From the NCBI GenBank assembly GCA_002687715.1, contig NZBC01000258.1, forward strand, positions 1 through 51,222: a stretch of 51,222 nucleotides of DNA. The letters run 5' to 3'. The DNA comes from Planctomycetota bacterium (lineage in GTDB: Bacteria; Planctomycetota; GCA-002687715). Every line of letters starts with the position of its first letter. The stretch's first letter is position 1. This document shows positions 33,921-44,498 of this stretch, one piece after another. Under the pieces are notes generated by a model. It worked only from the letters and a program-made list of their open reading frames with translations, had not been told where the DNA came from and did not search any database. The translations under genes were made by a program, and so were the position numbers.

Positions 33921-36900
33921 ATGAGCCGCATACTCCTCCTCATTCTCGGTGTTGCTTCGACCCTCGTGCTCGGTCTGCCTACCGCCGGCGAGCCGGCGAG
34001 GTCGCTCACCGACCACACCGGTCCCGTCGACTTCCAGAGAGACGTCCGGCCGATCCTGTCGGACCGCTGCTATCAGTGCCACGGTCCCGATGCTGCACAT
34101 CGCCGGGCCGGGCTGCGACTGGACACTCGTGATGGTGCGGTGGCAACACTCCCTTCCGGACGGCGAGCCATCGTGCCCGGTGATCCCGGCGCGAGCGCGC
34201 TGCTCACGCGCATCCGGCACCCGGACGTCCTCGAGCGCATGCCCCCCCGTGCGGCCAAGAAGACGCTCCTGGACACCGAAATCGCCACGCTGCACCGATG
34301 GGTCGAGGAGGGGGCCCCGTACGCTTCGCACTGGGCCTTCGTTGCGCCGCGGCGGCCCGCCGTGCCGTCCGTCGCCGACGCCGCATGGGTCCGCAACCCG
34401 ATCGACGCGTTCATCCGATCGCACCAGGAGCGCAAAGGCGCGCGTCCTTCTCCGGAGGCCGATCCGCAGACCCTGTTGCGGCGCCTCGCCTACGACCTCA
34501 ACGGTGCGCCGCCGAGTCCAGGGGAAATAGACCGCGTGCTCGGCAAGGACCCGTCTGGTCCGCCATCGGGTTACCTCGACGAATTCACCGATCGCATGTT
34601 CGCCTCGCCTCGCTACGGCGAGCACATGGCCCGGCACTGGCTCGACGCCGCGCGCTACGGGGACACGCACGGCCTCCATCTCGACAATCGCCGCAGCATG
34701 TGGCCGTACCGCGACTGGGTCATCGACGCTTTCAATCACAACGTGCGGTTCGACCAATTCACGATCGAGCAGCTCGCGGGCGACCTGCTTCCCTCGCCCA
34801 CGCTCGCTCAGCGGGTGGCGACGGGCTTCAACCGGTGCAATGTCACGACCGCCGAGGGCGGACTCATCGCCGCCGAGTACCTCGCGAAGTACGCGATGGA
34901 CCGCGTCGACACCACGTCGACGGTGTGGCTCGGGATGACGGTCGCGTGCGCCAAGTGCCACGACCACAAGTTCGATCCGGTGTCCCAGGAGGAGTACTAC
35001 CGGCTCTTCGCCTTCTTCAACTCGATCTCCGAGAAGGCGTCCGACGGAAACAAGCTGATCGCGCCGCCGTTCGTTCGCGTTCCTACCGAAGCGTTGGTGA
35101 AGCGCGAAGCCGAGATCGCCGAATCGCTCCAAGGGTTGAAAGCGAAGCTGGCCGCCCCCCTCCCCGAGGTGGACGCCGCGCAACGCGAGTGGGCCGAGCA
35201 GACCACCAAACGTCTGCAGGGCGGCTGGGTGGTCTTGCGTCCGCGATCGGTCACCTCGGCCAAGGGTGCGACCATGAAGGTCGGCGAAGACCGCATCGTT
35301 ACGGTCTCCGGCGTCTCCCCGGATCACGATGTCTACACATTCGAGACCGGCACCCATCTGCGCGACATTCGCCTCATCCGGCTCGAGGCATTGGTCAACG
35401 GGGATCAGCCGGGAGCGGGCGTGGGGCGCGCGAGCCACTCGAACATCGTGTTGACCGATTTCGAGCTCGCCGCGGCGCCCGCCGACCAGGCGGATGCACC
35501 CGAACCCCTGCCCGTCGTGACCGCGTGCGCGGACTACGCGCAGCGCGACTACACCATCGCATCCGCCCTCGACGACAAGCCGGCCACCGGCTGGGCGGTC
35601 GACGGAGGCAAGGAGGACCGAACCGCCGTCTTCCAGCTCGAGGCGCCGATCTCGTTCGTCGGCGGCACGCGACTCAGGATCCGAATGAAGTTCGAGTCGT
35701 CGCATCCGCAGCATACGATCAGCCGGTTCCGCCTCTCCGTCTCCGACCGCCCGGACAAGGCACCATCGACCAGGGGACCTTGGTTCGAGGCCGGCCCGTT
35801 CAGCGGCGGCAACGTCGAGCAGGTGTTCAAACGGGCATTCGGCCCGGAGAAGGATCCCGACATCGCGAAGACCTACCGCAAGGGGAAGGTCGCCTGGGTC
35901 GAGAGTCCGCAGTATGTCGATGGCAGGATCCACACGCTGAAGGGCGGGAATCGGGCTCACTACTTCCAGCGACGGATCACGTCGCCGGGAGCGCGCCCCT
36001 ACACCTTCTTCGTCGGCAGCGACGACGCGATCAAGGTGTGGATCAACGGCGAAGAAGCGTTCGTCCTCAACGCGCGGCGCGCGGTCGCCGTCGATCAGAA
36101 CCGGGTCACGGTCCAGCTTCGGCAGGGCGAGAACCGCCTGCTGATGAAGATCGTGAACGGCGGAGGAGGATTCGGCTTCTACTTCCGACCGGTCGGCGAG
36201 AACGTGGATGGTGTCTCGACGTCCATCGCCCGCATCCTCACCACGCCGCCGACGGGTCGGACGGCGCCCGACCTCGCGACGTTGCAGGCGCACTACCGGC
36301 GGAACTTCTCGCCCGAATGGAAGCAGCTCGACGCCGAGCGCACCAAGCTGACCACCGAGCTCGCCGGGATCCGCAAGAACTACCCGCAGACGATGGTCAT
36401 GGAGGAGTTGCCGAAGCGCCGCCCTGCCCACGTGCTCATCCGCGGCCAGTACGACCAGCCGGGCGCGGCCGTGACCCCGGGTACGCCCGCGGTCTTTCCA
36501 CCGCTGCCATCGAGCGACGCTCCGTCGCGGCTGGAGCTGGCCCGGTGGCTCGTCGATCCCGGACACCCTCTGACCGCGCGCGTCTTCGTCAACCGTCTCT
36601 GGATGATGGTGTTCGGCCGCGGACTCGTCGCGACGCCCGAGGACTTCGGGTCGCAGGGCCGCTACCCGACTCACCGGGAGTTGCTGGACTGGCTGGCCTG
36701 CGAGTTCGTCGCGTGCGGTTGGGACATCCAACACATGCTGCGGCTCATGGTGAGCTCCGCGACGTACCGGCAGTCATCGGGGGCGACCCCGGAGGCGATC
36801 GCGCGAGATCCGGAGAACGTCCTGTACGCCCGGGGGCCGCAGCACCGGCTGGATGCGGAGCAGATCCGGGACGCCGCCCTGCTGATGAGCGGGTTGCTCA

Positions 36901-37475
36901 TCGAGAAGGTCGGCGGGCCGAGCGTGAAGCCTTACCAGCCGCCCGGGGTCTGGTTCGCAGTGGGGTACACGAGCAGCAACACGGCCCGCTTCAAGCGAGA
37001 CACTGGTGACGCGTTGTGGCGGCGCAGTATGTACACGTTCTGGAAGCGCACGGCACCGCCGCCGACCATGCAGATCTTCGACGCTCCGTCGCGCGAGGCC
37101 TGCTCGGTGTCGCGACCGCGTACGAACACACCGCTGCAAGCGCTGGCGCTGATGAACGACGTCCAGTATGTGGAAGCGGCGCGAGCATTCGCCGAGCGTG
37201 CTCTCCGCGAGGGCGGCGGGAGCTGGGACGATCGTCTCCAATACCTGTGGCGATGGGCGATGACCCGACGGCCCGACGCGTTCGAACGAAGCGTTCTGCG
37301 CGACGACCTTGCCCGTCACCGCGCGCACTACACCGATCATCCAGACGATGCGAAGGCGCTACTGGGGGTCGGCGAGTCCAAGGCTGATCCCGCCCTCGAC
37401 CCCATCGACCATGCCGCGCTCACCGCCGTCGCGAACATGATCTTGAACCTCCACGAAGCGACGAACAAGAGGTAG
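33921..37475 (+). CDS. Planctomycete cytochrome C, DUF1549 and DUF1553 protein
   Basis: The 1184-residue exported protein (signal peptide about 1-20) has the standard PSCyt1-DUF1549-DUF1553 layout: [19 protein letters not shown] haem motif, DUF1549 with [20 protein letters not shown] and [13 protein letters not shown], and DUF1553 (PSD1) with [16 protein letters not shown] and PREVACS-like [20 protein letters not shown] near the end. A middle module (about 690-760) with [19 protein letters not shown] resembles a PA14/sugar-binding fold. These proteins are thought to take part in carbohydrate or glycan oxidation. TACAAT at 33906-33911 lies 9 nt before the ATG. It is followed after 7 nt by its DUF1501 partner. 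Confidence 0.9.
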   Translation: MSRILLLILGVASTLVLGLPTAGEPARSLTDHTGPVDFQRDVRPILSDRCYQCHGPDAAHRRAGLRLDTRDGAVATLPSGRRAIVPGDPGASALLTRIRHPDVLERMPPRAAKKTLLDTEIATLHRWVEEGAPYASHWAFVAPRRPAVPSVADAAWVRNPIDAFIRSHQERKGARPSPEADPQTLLRRLAYDLNGAPPSPGEIDRVLGKDPSGPPSGYLDEFTDRMFASPRYGEHMARHWLDAARYGDTHGLHLDNRRSMWPYRDWVIDAFNHNVRFDQFTIEQLAGDLLPSPTLAQRVATGFNRCNVTTAEGGLIAAEYLAKYAMDRVDTTSTVWLGMTVACAKCHDHKFDPVSQEEYYRLFAFFNSISEKASDGNKLIAPPFVRVPTEALVKREAEIAESLQGLKAKLAAPLPEVDAAQREWAEQTTKRLQGGWVVLRPRSVTSAKGATMKVGEDRIVTVSGVSPDHDVYTFETGTHLRDIRLIRLEALVNGDQPGAGVGRASHSNIVLTDFELAAAPADQADAPEPLPVVTACADYAQRDYTIASALDDKPATGWAVDGGKEDRTAVFQLEAPISFVGGTRLRIRMKFESSHPQHTISRFRLSVSDRPDKAPSTRGPWFEAGPFSGGNVEQVFKRAFGPEKDPDIAKTYRKGKVAWVESPQYVDGRIHTLKGGNRAHYFQRRITSPGARPYTFFVGSDDAIKVWINGEEAFVLNARRAVAVDQNRVTVQLRQGENRLLMKIVNGGGGFGFYFRPVGENVDGVSTSIARILTTPPTGRTAPDLATLQAHYRRNFSPEWKQLDAERTKLTTELAGIRKNYPQTMVMEELPKRRPAHVLIRGQYDQPGAAVTPGTPAVFPPLPSSDAPSRLELARWLVDPGHPLTARVFVNRLWMMVFGRGLVATPEDFGSQGRYPTHRELLDWLACEFVACGWDIQHMLRLMVSSATYRQSSGATPEAIARDPENVLYARGPQHRLDAEQIRDAALLMSGLLIEKVGGPSVKPYQPPGVWFAVGYTSSNTARFKRDTGDALWRRSMYTFWKRTAPPPTMQIFDAPSREACSVSRPRTNTPLQALALMNDVQYVEAARAFAERALREGGGSWDDRLQYLWRWAMTRRPDAFERSVLRDDLARHRAHYTDHPDDAKALLGVGESKADPALDPIDHAALTAVANMILNLHEATNKR

Positions 37476-37482
37476 CCCCCCG

Positions 37483-38958
37483 ATGAACCCGCTCGAAGAA
37501 TACCGCCAGCTCATGACGCGCCGCGCGCTGCTCGGACGGTGCGCGGGAGGCGTCGGCGCCGCCGCACTGGCCGCGATGATGGGCGAGACGCCTGCGCCTC
37601 AGAATCGCAGCGGGCTCGTTGGCGTCCCGCACCATCCGCCGCGAGCGAAGCGCATCATCCACCTCTTCATGTCCGGCGCTCCGTCTCAGATCGACCTCTG
37701 GGACGAGAAGCCGGAGCTCGAGAAGCTCTACGACAAAGACCTGCCGGAGTCAGTGGTCGGTGCGCCGCCTCGGCCGGGCGCGCCGCCAAAGAAGCAGCGC
37801 TTCACTACGATGACGTCGGGCCAGAAGCGGTTCCCGATCGCCCCGTCCATCTACAAGTTCCGGTCCGCCGGCGATTGCGGCATGCGGATCTCGGAGCTCC
37901 TCCCCCACACCGCCGGCGTCGTGGACGACCTCTGCGTCATCCGCAGCCTGTGGACCGACGCCATCAACCACGACCCGGCGATGACGTTCGTGCAGACTGG
38001 CCACGAGCAACCGGGGCGGCCGTCGTTCGGATCGTGGATCTCCTACGGCCTCGGCAGCCTCAACGACGACCTGCCGGCCTACGTGTCCATGACGGCGACG
38101 TGGACCGGCCGCCGGGACGCGCAGGCGTTGTTCTCGCGGTTGTGGGGTACGGGGTTCCTCTCGTCCGAGTACCAGGGGGTCGCGCTCCGTGCGAAAGGCG
38201 ACGCGGTCCTGTATCTCGAGAACCCGCCTGGCATCGACCGCCCGACGCGGCGCCGCATGCTCGACAGCGTCTCCAAGCTCAATCAGCACCTCCGCAACAC
38301 CACGGGCGACCCCGAGATCGACGCGCGGACGGCCCAGTACGAGATGGCTTTCCGAATGCAGAAGTCCGTCCCGGATCTCATGGACATCTCCGGCGAGCCG
38401 GAGCACATCCTGGAGTCGTACGGTCCGGACGTGAAGAAGAAGGGGACCTTCGCCGCTTCGTGCCTGCTCGCGCGGCGGCTCGCCGAGCGCGATGTTCGCT
38501 TCGTCCAGATCTGGCACCGGGGTTGGGACCAACACGGCAACCTCACCGGCGACCTTCCCAAACAGTGCCGCGACGTGGACCAACCCTGCGCCGCTCTGAT
38601 CAACGACCTCAAGCAACGCGGTATGCTCGACGACACACTCGTCGTCTGGACTACCGAGTTCGGACGCACGACGTACTGCCAGGGTCGCCTCAGCCGCAAG
38701 AACTACGGTCGCGACCACCACCCGCGTTGCTTCACCGCGTGGATGGCCGGCGGCGGGGTCAAAGGCGGCACCCAGATCGGGGCCACCGACGACTTCTCCT
38801 ACAACATCGTCGAGGATCCGGTCCACGTCCACGACATGAACGCGACGATGATGCACCTCCTCGGCATCGACCACGAGCGTCTGGTGCACCGGTATCAAGG
38901 CCGCGACTTCCGGTTGACCGACGTTCACGGACGCGTGGTCAACGAGGCCCTGGCCTAG
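37483..38958 (+). CDS. DUF1501 protein (alkaline-phosphatase-like fold)
   Basis: The 491-residue protein starts with a Tat-like signal ([20 protein letters not shown]). DUF1501 signatures are [66 protein letters not shown] and FGRTTYCQ. The family is related to sulfatases and phosphatases and occurs beside DUF1549/DUF1553 proteins, as here 7 nt downstream. It is probably a periplasmic hydrolase subunit, with activity not defined. Confidence 0.9.
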   Translation: MNPLEEYRQLMTRRALLGRCAGGVGAAALAAMMGETPAPQNRSGLVGVPHHPPRAKRIIHLFMSGAPSQIDLWDEKPELEKLYDKDLPESVVGAPPRPGAPPKKQRFTTMTSGQKRFPIAPSIYKFRSAGDCGMRISELLPHTAGVVDDLCVIRSLWTDAINHDPAMTFVQTGHEQPGRPSFGSWISYGLGSLNDDLPAYVSMTATWTGRRDAQALFSRLWGTGFLSSEYQGVALRAKGDAVLYLENPPGIDRPTRRRMLDSVSKLNQHLRNTTGDPEIDARTAQYEMAFRMQKSVPDLMDISGEPEHILESYGPDVKKKGTFAASCLLARRLAERDVRFVQIWHRGWDQHGNLTGDLPKQCRDVDQPCAALINDLKQRGMLDDTLVVWTTEFGRTTYCQGRLSRKNYGRDHHPRCFTAWMAGGGVKGGTQIGATDDFSYNIVEDPVHVHDMNATMMHLLGIDHERLVHRYQGRDFRLTDVHGRVVNEALA

Positions 38959-39262
38959 CCCGGGAAGAGGAGATTGCATCACTCCAGGTCCGCACACCCG
39001 GCTGACGAATCAGGCGCGCTCGTACTCGTAGTGGAGCAACTCGTCGCCCGGAGCCGGGGTGACGAGCATGTCGAGCGTGTGGCGATCGTCGTCGACGGGT
39101 TCGAGGACCATTCGGTCGGGGCTCACGCCGCCGAACTGGGGCATCACACACGACCTGGACGGGATCATCCCGGCTCTGGCCGACACAGACCTCTTCCAGC
39201 GCCGGGCGGTCAGCGGGATTCGACGGTCCCGCGTATCGAGGCAGAATCGCTACCATGCGCTG
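38959..39262. other. Intergenic region, 304 nt
   Basis: Apart from the small minus-strand reading frame at 39010-39144 and the TACCAT -10 box of the sulfatase (39251-39256), nothing is recognised here. Confidence 0.35.
39010..39144 (-). CDS. Possible small protein or gene remnant (44 residues)
   Basis: A short minus-strand frame begins at ATG (39144-39142) and ends with TGA at 39010. Its codons end largely in G or C and use common residues (EPVDDDRHTLDMLV, PGDELLHYEYERA), as expected of real coding sequence. No ribosome site is convincing, and the frame stays open upstream of the ATG, so it may be the 3' remnant of a lost gene rather than a small protein. The family is not recognised. Confidence 0.3.
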   Translation of the reverse strand: MPQFGGVSPDRMVLEPVDDDRHTLDMLVTPAPGDELLHYEYERA

Positions 39263-40660
39263 ATGCGTAAAGTCGTTCTGGCCCTGGCCGTCCTCGCCCC
39301 GCTCCTCTTCGTTGCCGTCGTCCCGGCCCAGTCCACGAACGTCATCCTCGTGATGAGCGACGATCAGGGATGGGCCGACGTCGGCTACCGGGGCCACCCG
39401 ACGTTGAAGACACCCCACCTCGACGCCATGGCGACGGCCGGGCTGCGCTTCGATCGCTGGTACGCGGGTGCTCCGGTATGCTCGCCGACGCGCGGAAGCT
39501 GTCTCACCGGACGCCACCCGGCTCGCTACGGCATCCGCGGCGCCAACCAGGGGCATCTCCCGAAAGACGAGCCCAACCTCGCGATCGTGCTCCGGGGCGC
39601 CGGGTATCGCACCGGCCACTTCGGCAAGTGGCATTTGGGAACGCTGACTCGCACCGAGCGCGACAGCAACCGCGGCGGCCGACCGAAAGGCGCGGACCAT
39701 TACGCCCCGCCGTGGGATCGTGGCTTCGACATCTGCTTCTCGACCGAGGCCAAGGTCCCGACCTACGACCCGATGGTGACGCCGGCCGCGGTGCACGGTG
39801 GCGTGGGCAAGAACCAGAAGCCGGGAACGCCGTACGGCACGTTCTACTGGACCGGCGCCGGCCGTAAGGTCACCGAGGGGCTGAACGGCGACGACAGCAA
39901 GCTGATCATGGACCGCGCCCTCACATTCATCGCGGGGTCGGTCGGTGCGAAGAAGCCCTTCTTCTGCGTGGTGTGGTTCCACGCACCACATCTCCCGGTC
40001 GTCGCCGGCAAGAAGCACCTGGACCTATACCCCGACGGTGACGTCCACACCCGCCACTACCACGGTTGCATCTCGGCGCTCGACGACCAGCTGGGTCGGC
40101 TCCGTGCGGCGCTCCGAACCCACGGCATCGCGCGCGACACCATGCTCTGGTTCTGCAGCGATAACGGCCCCGAAGGCCGCACCGCTCGGGCGCCGGGCCG
40201 GGCTGCCCCGCTTCGCGGGCGCAAGCGCAGCCTGCTCGAGGGTGGTGTTCGCGTTCCGGGCCTGCTCGAATGGCCGGCGCGCGTGTCCAAGCCGCGGGCC
40301 GTCGCCACGCCTGGTTCGACGCTGGACTACCTGCCGACCGTCATCGACGCGTTGGGGATCGACTACAAGTCGGAAGCCGCGGGGTTCGATGGCGTGAGCT
40401 TGCTTCCCGTCATCGACGGCCGCGCCGAGGTGCGGGCACGGCCCATCCCATTCGTGCATCGGCAAGCCCGGGCCTTGATCGGAGATCGCTGGAAGCTCGT
40501 CCGTATCGGGCGCAACCAGCCGTTCGCGCTCTACGACATCCCGGCGGACCCGTCGGAACGCAAGGACCTCGCCGCTGCCGAGCCGGCGGTGACGGCCAGG
40601 ATGAAGAAACACCTCGCTGCCTTCGAGGCGTCGCTCGGGGCGCGACCCGGCGGCAAGTAG
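39263..40660 (+). CDS. Secreted sulfatase (arylsulfatase family)
   Basis: The 465-residue enzyme has a signal peptide (LALAVLAPLLFVAVVPAQ), metal-site aspartates in MSDDQGW, and the formylglycine motif CSPTRGSCLTGR with the modified cysteine at C73. HFGKWHLG and FCSDNGPEGRT (second metal site) are also present, and a normal C-terminus (YDIPADPSERKDLA). Maturation needs a formylglycine-generating enzyme not seen in the window. It would remove sulfate from sulfated glycans, as typical for Planctomycetota. TACCAT lies 6 nt before the ATG. Confidence 0.93.
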   Translation: MRKVVLALAVLAPLLFVAVVPAQSTNVILVMSDDQGWADVGYRGHPTLKTPHLDAMATAGLRFDRWYAGAPVCSPTRGSCLTGRHPARYGIRGANQGHLPKDEPNLAIVLRGAGYRTGHFGKWHLGTLTRTERDSNRGGRPKGADHYAPPWDRGFDICFSTEAKVPTYDPMVTPAAVHGGVGKNQKPGTPYGTFYWTGAGRKVTEGLNGDDSKLIMDRALTFIAGSVGAKKPFFCVVWFHAPHLPVVAGKKHLDLYPDGDVHTRHYHGCISALDDQLGRLRAALRTHGIARDTMLWFCSDNGPEGRTARAPGRAAPLRGRKRSLLEGGVRVPGLLEWPARVSKPRAVATPGSTLDYLPTVIDALGIDYKSEAAGFDGVSLLPVIDGRAEVRARPIPFVHRQARALIGDRWKLVRIGRNQPFALYDIPADPSERKDLAAAEPAVTARMKKHLAAFEASLGARPGGK

Positions 40661-40666
40661 CCGCGG

Positions 40667-42007
40667 TCAGATCGCGAGCACGCGGTTCGAATCGGCGAAC
40701 GACTTCAGGTGCACGCCTGCCTTCGCCATCACGGCGAGGTGGAGGTTGGCCATCGGCGTACGCGGTTTGACCACGAGGTGCCGCCCGGATCGCACCGCTC
40801 CGCCGCCGCGACCGGCCAAGACGACGGGCAGGCGCAGGTGGTCGTGCCGGTTGCCGTCGCCGAGGCCCGAGCCGTAGAGCACCATCGATTGCTCGAGCAG
40901 GTCCGACGAGCCTTCCTCGGCCTCGTCCAGCCTCCGGAGGAAGCGGGCGAAGCGCTCCGCGTGCCAGAGATTGATCCTGCGGATGCGCTCGAGCTTGTGC
41001 GGCTTCTTGCCGTGGTGTGAGAGGTCGTGATGACCGTCGGTGACCCCGATGGCGCGGTAGCTTCGGTTGCTGCCCGCGTTACCGAGCATGAACGTCACTG
41101 TACGCGTGAGGTCCGCTCGGAAGGCGAGCACGATGAGGTCGTACATCAGATCCAATCGGCTCGCGAACGTGCCGAGGCGATGCGGGTCGAGCACGCCGGC
41201 CGGGACTTCGGCGACGGGGCGCTCGGTCTCCGACTGGCGTAGCCGGCGTTCGAAGCTGCGGATGGACTCCAGGTACTGGTCGAGCTTCGCGCGGTCGTTG
41301 CCACCGAGCTGCCGACGCAAGCGTCTCGTGTCCTCGAGCGCGAGGTCGAGCACGCTGCGGCGGTCGCTCAGTCGGCGCTGCCGATCCTGCTTGCTCGCGA
41401 TGTCGGCGGGATCACCGAAGAGGCGCGCGTAGACCTCGCGGGGCCGGGTCTCCTTCGCGACCGGCGTGGTCTCCGATCTCCAAGAGATGTTGTTCGAGTA
41501 GGCGCAGGAATACCCGGAGTCGCAAACCCCGGCGCGACGTCCGCGTTCCATGCCGAGCTCGAGCGACGGGAACCGGGTCGCCGCGCCGATCTTCTGCGCG
41601 ATGACCTGATCGGCCGAGATGCCGACGCGGATGTCGGCAGCGCCCGTCTTCTTCGGGTGCATGCAGGTCAGGTAGGTGGAGGCGGCGCGCGCGTGGTCGC
41701 CGGGGCCGTCGCCGTGGGCACGACCGGCATCGATGCCGAGGCCGCTGATGACGAGCACTTGCTTCTGGAGCTCTTCGAGCGGCAGAAGGGTCTTGCTCAG
41801 GCTGAACGCCGAGCCCGCGCCCCGCGGGGTCCACCCGTCCATGTCCTGGCCGTTGGGTGCGAAGATGAAGCACGTGCGCACGGGGTCGGCGGCTTCGCGG
41901 GTCAACGCCGGCGTCATCGCCGAGAGCCACGGAAGGGCGATCGCCGCTCCGGTCCCCCTGAGGAATGTGCGTCGGGACAAGCTGATCCGTCGAATGGGTA
42001 CGGCCAT
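40667..42007 (-). CDS. DUF1552 protein with Tat signal
   Basis: The 446-residue protein has a twin-arginine signal (SRRTFLRGTGAAIALPWLSA) and DUF1552 signatures: FIFAPNGQDMDGWTP, LVISGLGIDAGRAHGDGPGD, FPSLELGMERG, SYSCAYSNNISW-like CAYSNNISWRSETTP and GLGDGNRHDHLRLPVVLAG. DUF1552 proteins are related to DUF1501 and pair with DUF1592-type cytochromes. The gene begins 12 nt after the stop of its DUF1592 partner, probably in one operon. Function is undefined. Confidence 0.9.
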   Translation of the reverse strand: MAVPIRRISLSRRTFLRGTGAAIALPWLSAMTPALTREAADPVRTCFIFAPNGQDMDGWTPRGAGSAFSLSKTLLPLEELQKQVLVISGLGIDAGRAHGDGPGDHARAASTYLTCMHPKKTGAADIRVGISADQVIAQKIGAATRFPSLELGMERGRRAGVCDSGYSCAYSNNISWRSETTPVAKETRPREVYARLFGDPADIASKQDRQRRLSDRRSVLDLALEDTRRLRRQLGGNDRAKLDQYLESIRSFERRLRQSETERPVAEVPAGVLDPHRLGTFASRLDLMYDLIVLAFRADLTRTVTFMLGNAGSNRSYRAIGVTDGHHDLSHHGKKPHKLERIRRINLWHAERFARFLRRLDEAEEGSSDLLEQSMVLYGSGLGDGNRHDHLRLPVVLAGRGGGAVRSGRHLVVKPRTPMANLHLAVMAKAGVHLKSFADSNRVLAI

Positions 42008-42019
42008 GACGTGGCTATC

Positions 42020-44320
42020 CTACCTTCCGATCCGCCGCTTTCGAAACGCATCAAGCCGGACGACTCCGACGATGAGGTCTTCGAGGGTGGCGGTCCTGAG
42101 GTCGAGCGAGAGCACCAGGCTCTCCAACGCGAGCTCATCCGCGCCGTTGACGTCCCGGCCGACTGCGTAGACAAACAGTTTCTTCAGCACGCATCGGACG
42201 AAGCTGTCGTCCTTGACGAGAAGCCGTTTCAGCTGTTCCGGCCCCGCGACCCGGATGCCGCCCGGCAGCTCCCCCGAGGCGTCGATGGGGCGGCCACCGT
42301 CGCGGCTCCGCCATCGGCCGATGGGGTCGTAGTTCTCGAGCGCGAGTCCGAGCGCGTCCATCCGGACGTGGCACCCGGCGCACATGCGCTGTGAGCGGTG
42401 CTTCTCCATCGCCTCCCGCAGGGTGGCCGCGTCCTTTATCTCGTCGTCATCCTTCAGGCTCTCGACCCCCGGCGGTGGTGGCGGCGGCGGCGCGTCGAGC
42501 AGGTTTTCGAGGATCCACTTGCCACGCTTTACCGGCGACGTGCGCGACGGGTTGGAGGTCACGGCGTGGATGCTCCCGTGAGTCACCAGCCCACCGCGGC
42601 GCGGGTTCGAGAGCTTCACCCTCCGCAGTTCGTCGCCCTCGACGCCCTTCACCCCGTAGTGCGCGGCAAGCCGAGCGTTGAGATAGGTGAAGTCCGCGGC
42701 CAGGAGCTCGGACACGGGACGCCTCTTCTTCAGGATCTCGAGGAAGAAGAGCTCCGTCTCCCGACGAAGATCGTCCTTCAGCGCCGACGATAGCGGGAAG
42801 CGGTCCGGATCGGGTTGGATGTCATCCAGGTTGCGGAGCTCGAGCCACTGCGCGGCGAACCCGGTGGCCAGCGCGTCGGCGCGGGGGTCTTCGAGCATCC
42901 GGCGTACTTGCCGAACGAGCGCGTCGGGGTCGGCCAGCTGCTTCTTTCGTGCGACATCGGCGAGCGTCGCATCCGGTGGCCCGGACCACAGGAAGTACGA
43001 GAGTCGCGACGCGAGGTGCCAGGGGTCGAGGTGACGGATCTCGCCGGCCACGCCCCGGTGGCCGCCCGGTTCCATCCGAAAGAGGAAGTGTGGTGAGACG
43101 AGCGACGCCGTCAGCACGAGCCGGATCGCTTCCTTGAACGTCTTTCCTGTCTTGACCGCATCCTGCACGAATGTCGAGCGACGCTTGACCTCCATGCTCG
43201 TCGCCGGTCGACGCCAGACCCGGCTCAGCAGCTCGCGGACGATGGGTCGCGCGCGGACTGCGGGCGTCCCGCGCTTCGGATCCTCCGCGAAGATCCACTC
43301 TTGACCCTTCGTTGGACCGACGCGGTCGATCGGCCCTTCGAACTCGATCCAGTCGACGATGAGGTTGCGGTCCCGCTTCCGACGATCCTTGTGCTTCGGG
43401 TCGTAGTAGTCGTTGATGAACGACACCTCGACCATCCGGCGACCCTTCTTGAGGAACTGCTTCGCCAGGTACGTCTCCGGCTTGTCGCGAGACGCGCGAA
43501 CCTCGAATCGTTCCATTCGCTTCGCGTCGACATCGAGGTCCATCTTGGCCACATCGTTGCCGGCCTGGGTCGCCCACGCTCGGACCCGGATGCGGTACAC
43601 GCCATCCCGCGGCGCGGTCAGGGTGTGGGTGATCGTCGCGTTGGTAAAGAGGTTGGTGGCGTCGCTGCCGCTGGCGCGATCTCCCAGTGAGTTGCTGAGG
43701 AACTCAGCCTGGAAGCGGCGTTTCGGCGGATGGTCGGGGTCGTCCGTGGAGATGACCTTCGCCGCGATCTCTTCGGCGGCGGCCGCGTACTTCTCGACGT
43801 GGAGGACGGAGACCGAGAGCGCGTCACCGATGTTGTCGAATCCGTATCCCAGATCGTCGGCGGGGAACACGTTCGACGTCTCGACGTCGACACCGAACAA
43901 CTCGCGGATGGTGTTGTCGTACTCGGAGCGCGACAAGCGCCGGACGGTTACCTGCCCGGGGTCCTTGGGGACGCGGCCGACGTTCCTGCGCACCGCCGTG
44001 CGCGCCCACGCAACGACTCGGGCCGCCTTCTTCGGGTCTGGTCGCGGCCGTTCGGGGGGCGGCATGTCGCCGGCCTCGACCCGGCGGCGCAGATGGAGCA
44101 CCAAGAGGAGATTCGCTGCCGAATCGGCCGCCCCGTCGAGGTCGCGCAGGTCGAGACCGCCCTTGGCCCGCTCGCCGGAGTGGCACGCAATGCAGTGCTG
44201 GGCCAGGAAAGGTGCCACGTCATCATCGAATGCGGGCGGCGCCTGGGCCGCCAACCGCAGCGGCACGAGGAGCCCGAACAGCAGCAGGAAGACAGTCAGC
44301 GTCGGGCTCCCCATCGGCAT
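42020..44320 (-). CDS. Planctomycete cytochrome C with DUF1587/1595/1592/1588/1585
   Basis: This 766-residue exported protein follows the usual order of the family: signal peptide, haem motif CIACHSGERAKGG, DUF1587 (RRLSRSEYDNTIRELFGVD), a calcium-dependent carbohydrate-binding-like module (about 200-330, VYRIRVRAWATQAGNDVAKM), DUF1595, DUF1592 (DPWHLASRLSYFLWSGPPDA), DUF1588 (TSPVKRGKWILENLLDAPPP, CAGCHVRMDALG) and DUF1585 (LVKDDSFVRCVLKKLFVYAV). It likely works with the Tat-exported DUF1552 partner at the cell surface or in the periplasm in glycan oxidation. ATG at 44314 is an alternative start. Confidence 0.9.
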   Translation of the reverse strand: MPMGSPTLTVFLLLFGLLVPLRLAAQAPPAFDDDVAPFLAQHCIACHSGERAKGGLDLRDLDGAADSAANLLLVLHLRRRVEAGDMPPPERPRPDPKKAARVVAWARTAVRRNVGRVPKDPGQVTVRRLSRSEYDNTIRELFGVDVETSNVFPADDLGYGFDNIGDALSVSVLHVEKYAAAAEEIAAKVISTDDPDHPPKRRFQAEFLSNSLGDRASGSDATNLFTNATITHTLTAPRDGVYRIRVRAWATQAGNDVAKMDLDVDAKRMERFEVRASRDKPETYLAKQFLKKGRRMVEVSFINDYYDPKHKDRRKRDRNLIVDWIEFEGPIDRVGPTKGQEWIFAEDPKRGTPAVRARPIVRELLSRVWRRPATSMEVKRRSTFVQDAVKTGKTFKEAIRLVLTASLVSPHFLFRMEPGGHRGVAGEIRHLDPWHLASRLSYFLWSGPPDATLADVARKKQLADPDALVRQVRRMLEDPRADALATGFAAQWLELRNLDDIQPDPDRFPLSSALKDDLRRETELFFLEILKKRRPVSELLAADFTYLNARLAAHYGVKGVEGDELRRVKLSNPRRGGLVTHGSIHAVTSNPSRTSPVKRGKWILENLLDAPPPPPPPGVESLKDDDEIKDAATLREAMEKHRSQRMCAGCHVRMDALGLALENYDPIGRWRSRDGGRPIDASGELPGGIRVAGPEQLKRLLVKDDSFVRCVLKKLFVYAVGRDVNGADELALESLVLSLDLRTATLEDLIVGVVRLDAFRKRRIGR

Positions 44321-44409
44321 CTCTATCCGCCGTTCAGTCTACCGCCCCATGGACTTACGTTCGGCATCGCGTGTGATTTCGAGGCCTGGGAAGCACCCCG
44401 CAACCTCTC

Positions 44410-44439
44410 TTGCATTCACTTGCGAGAGTCCGGTACGAT
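44410..44439 (+). promoter_or_regulatory. Promoter of the AraC regulator gene
   Basis: TTGCAT (44410-44415) and TACGAT (44434-44439) are 18 nt apart, preceded by GG at the -10 as in other boxes in this window. The leader would be about 53 nt. Confidence 0.5.
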
Positions 44440-44498
44440 CTTGACTGAGACTCGTCACCCACTGATCGCCACTGTCAGAAGAATGCCTCCCCTCTGCT

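Noticed and set aside
33639..36734. A long minus-strand open frame of over 1000 codons antisense to the DUF1549/DUF1553 gene
   Set aside because: Long antisense frames are expected in such GC-rich DNA; it shows no domain, and the plus strand has clear family motifs.
34298..37009. A 900-codon open frame on the plus strand in another phase of the same gene
   Set aside because: Arginine- and glycine-rich low-complexity translation with no motifs; shadow of the real gene.
40655..40675. CCGCGG palindrome between sulfatase and DUF1552 genes as a terminator
   Set aside because: Only 6 bp with no loop or T-tract; expected by chance at this GC content.
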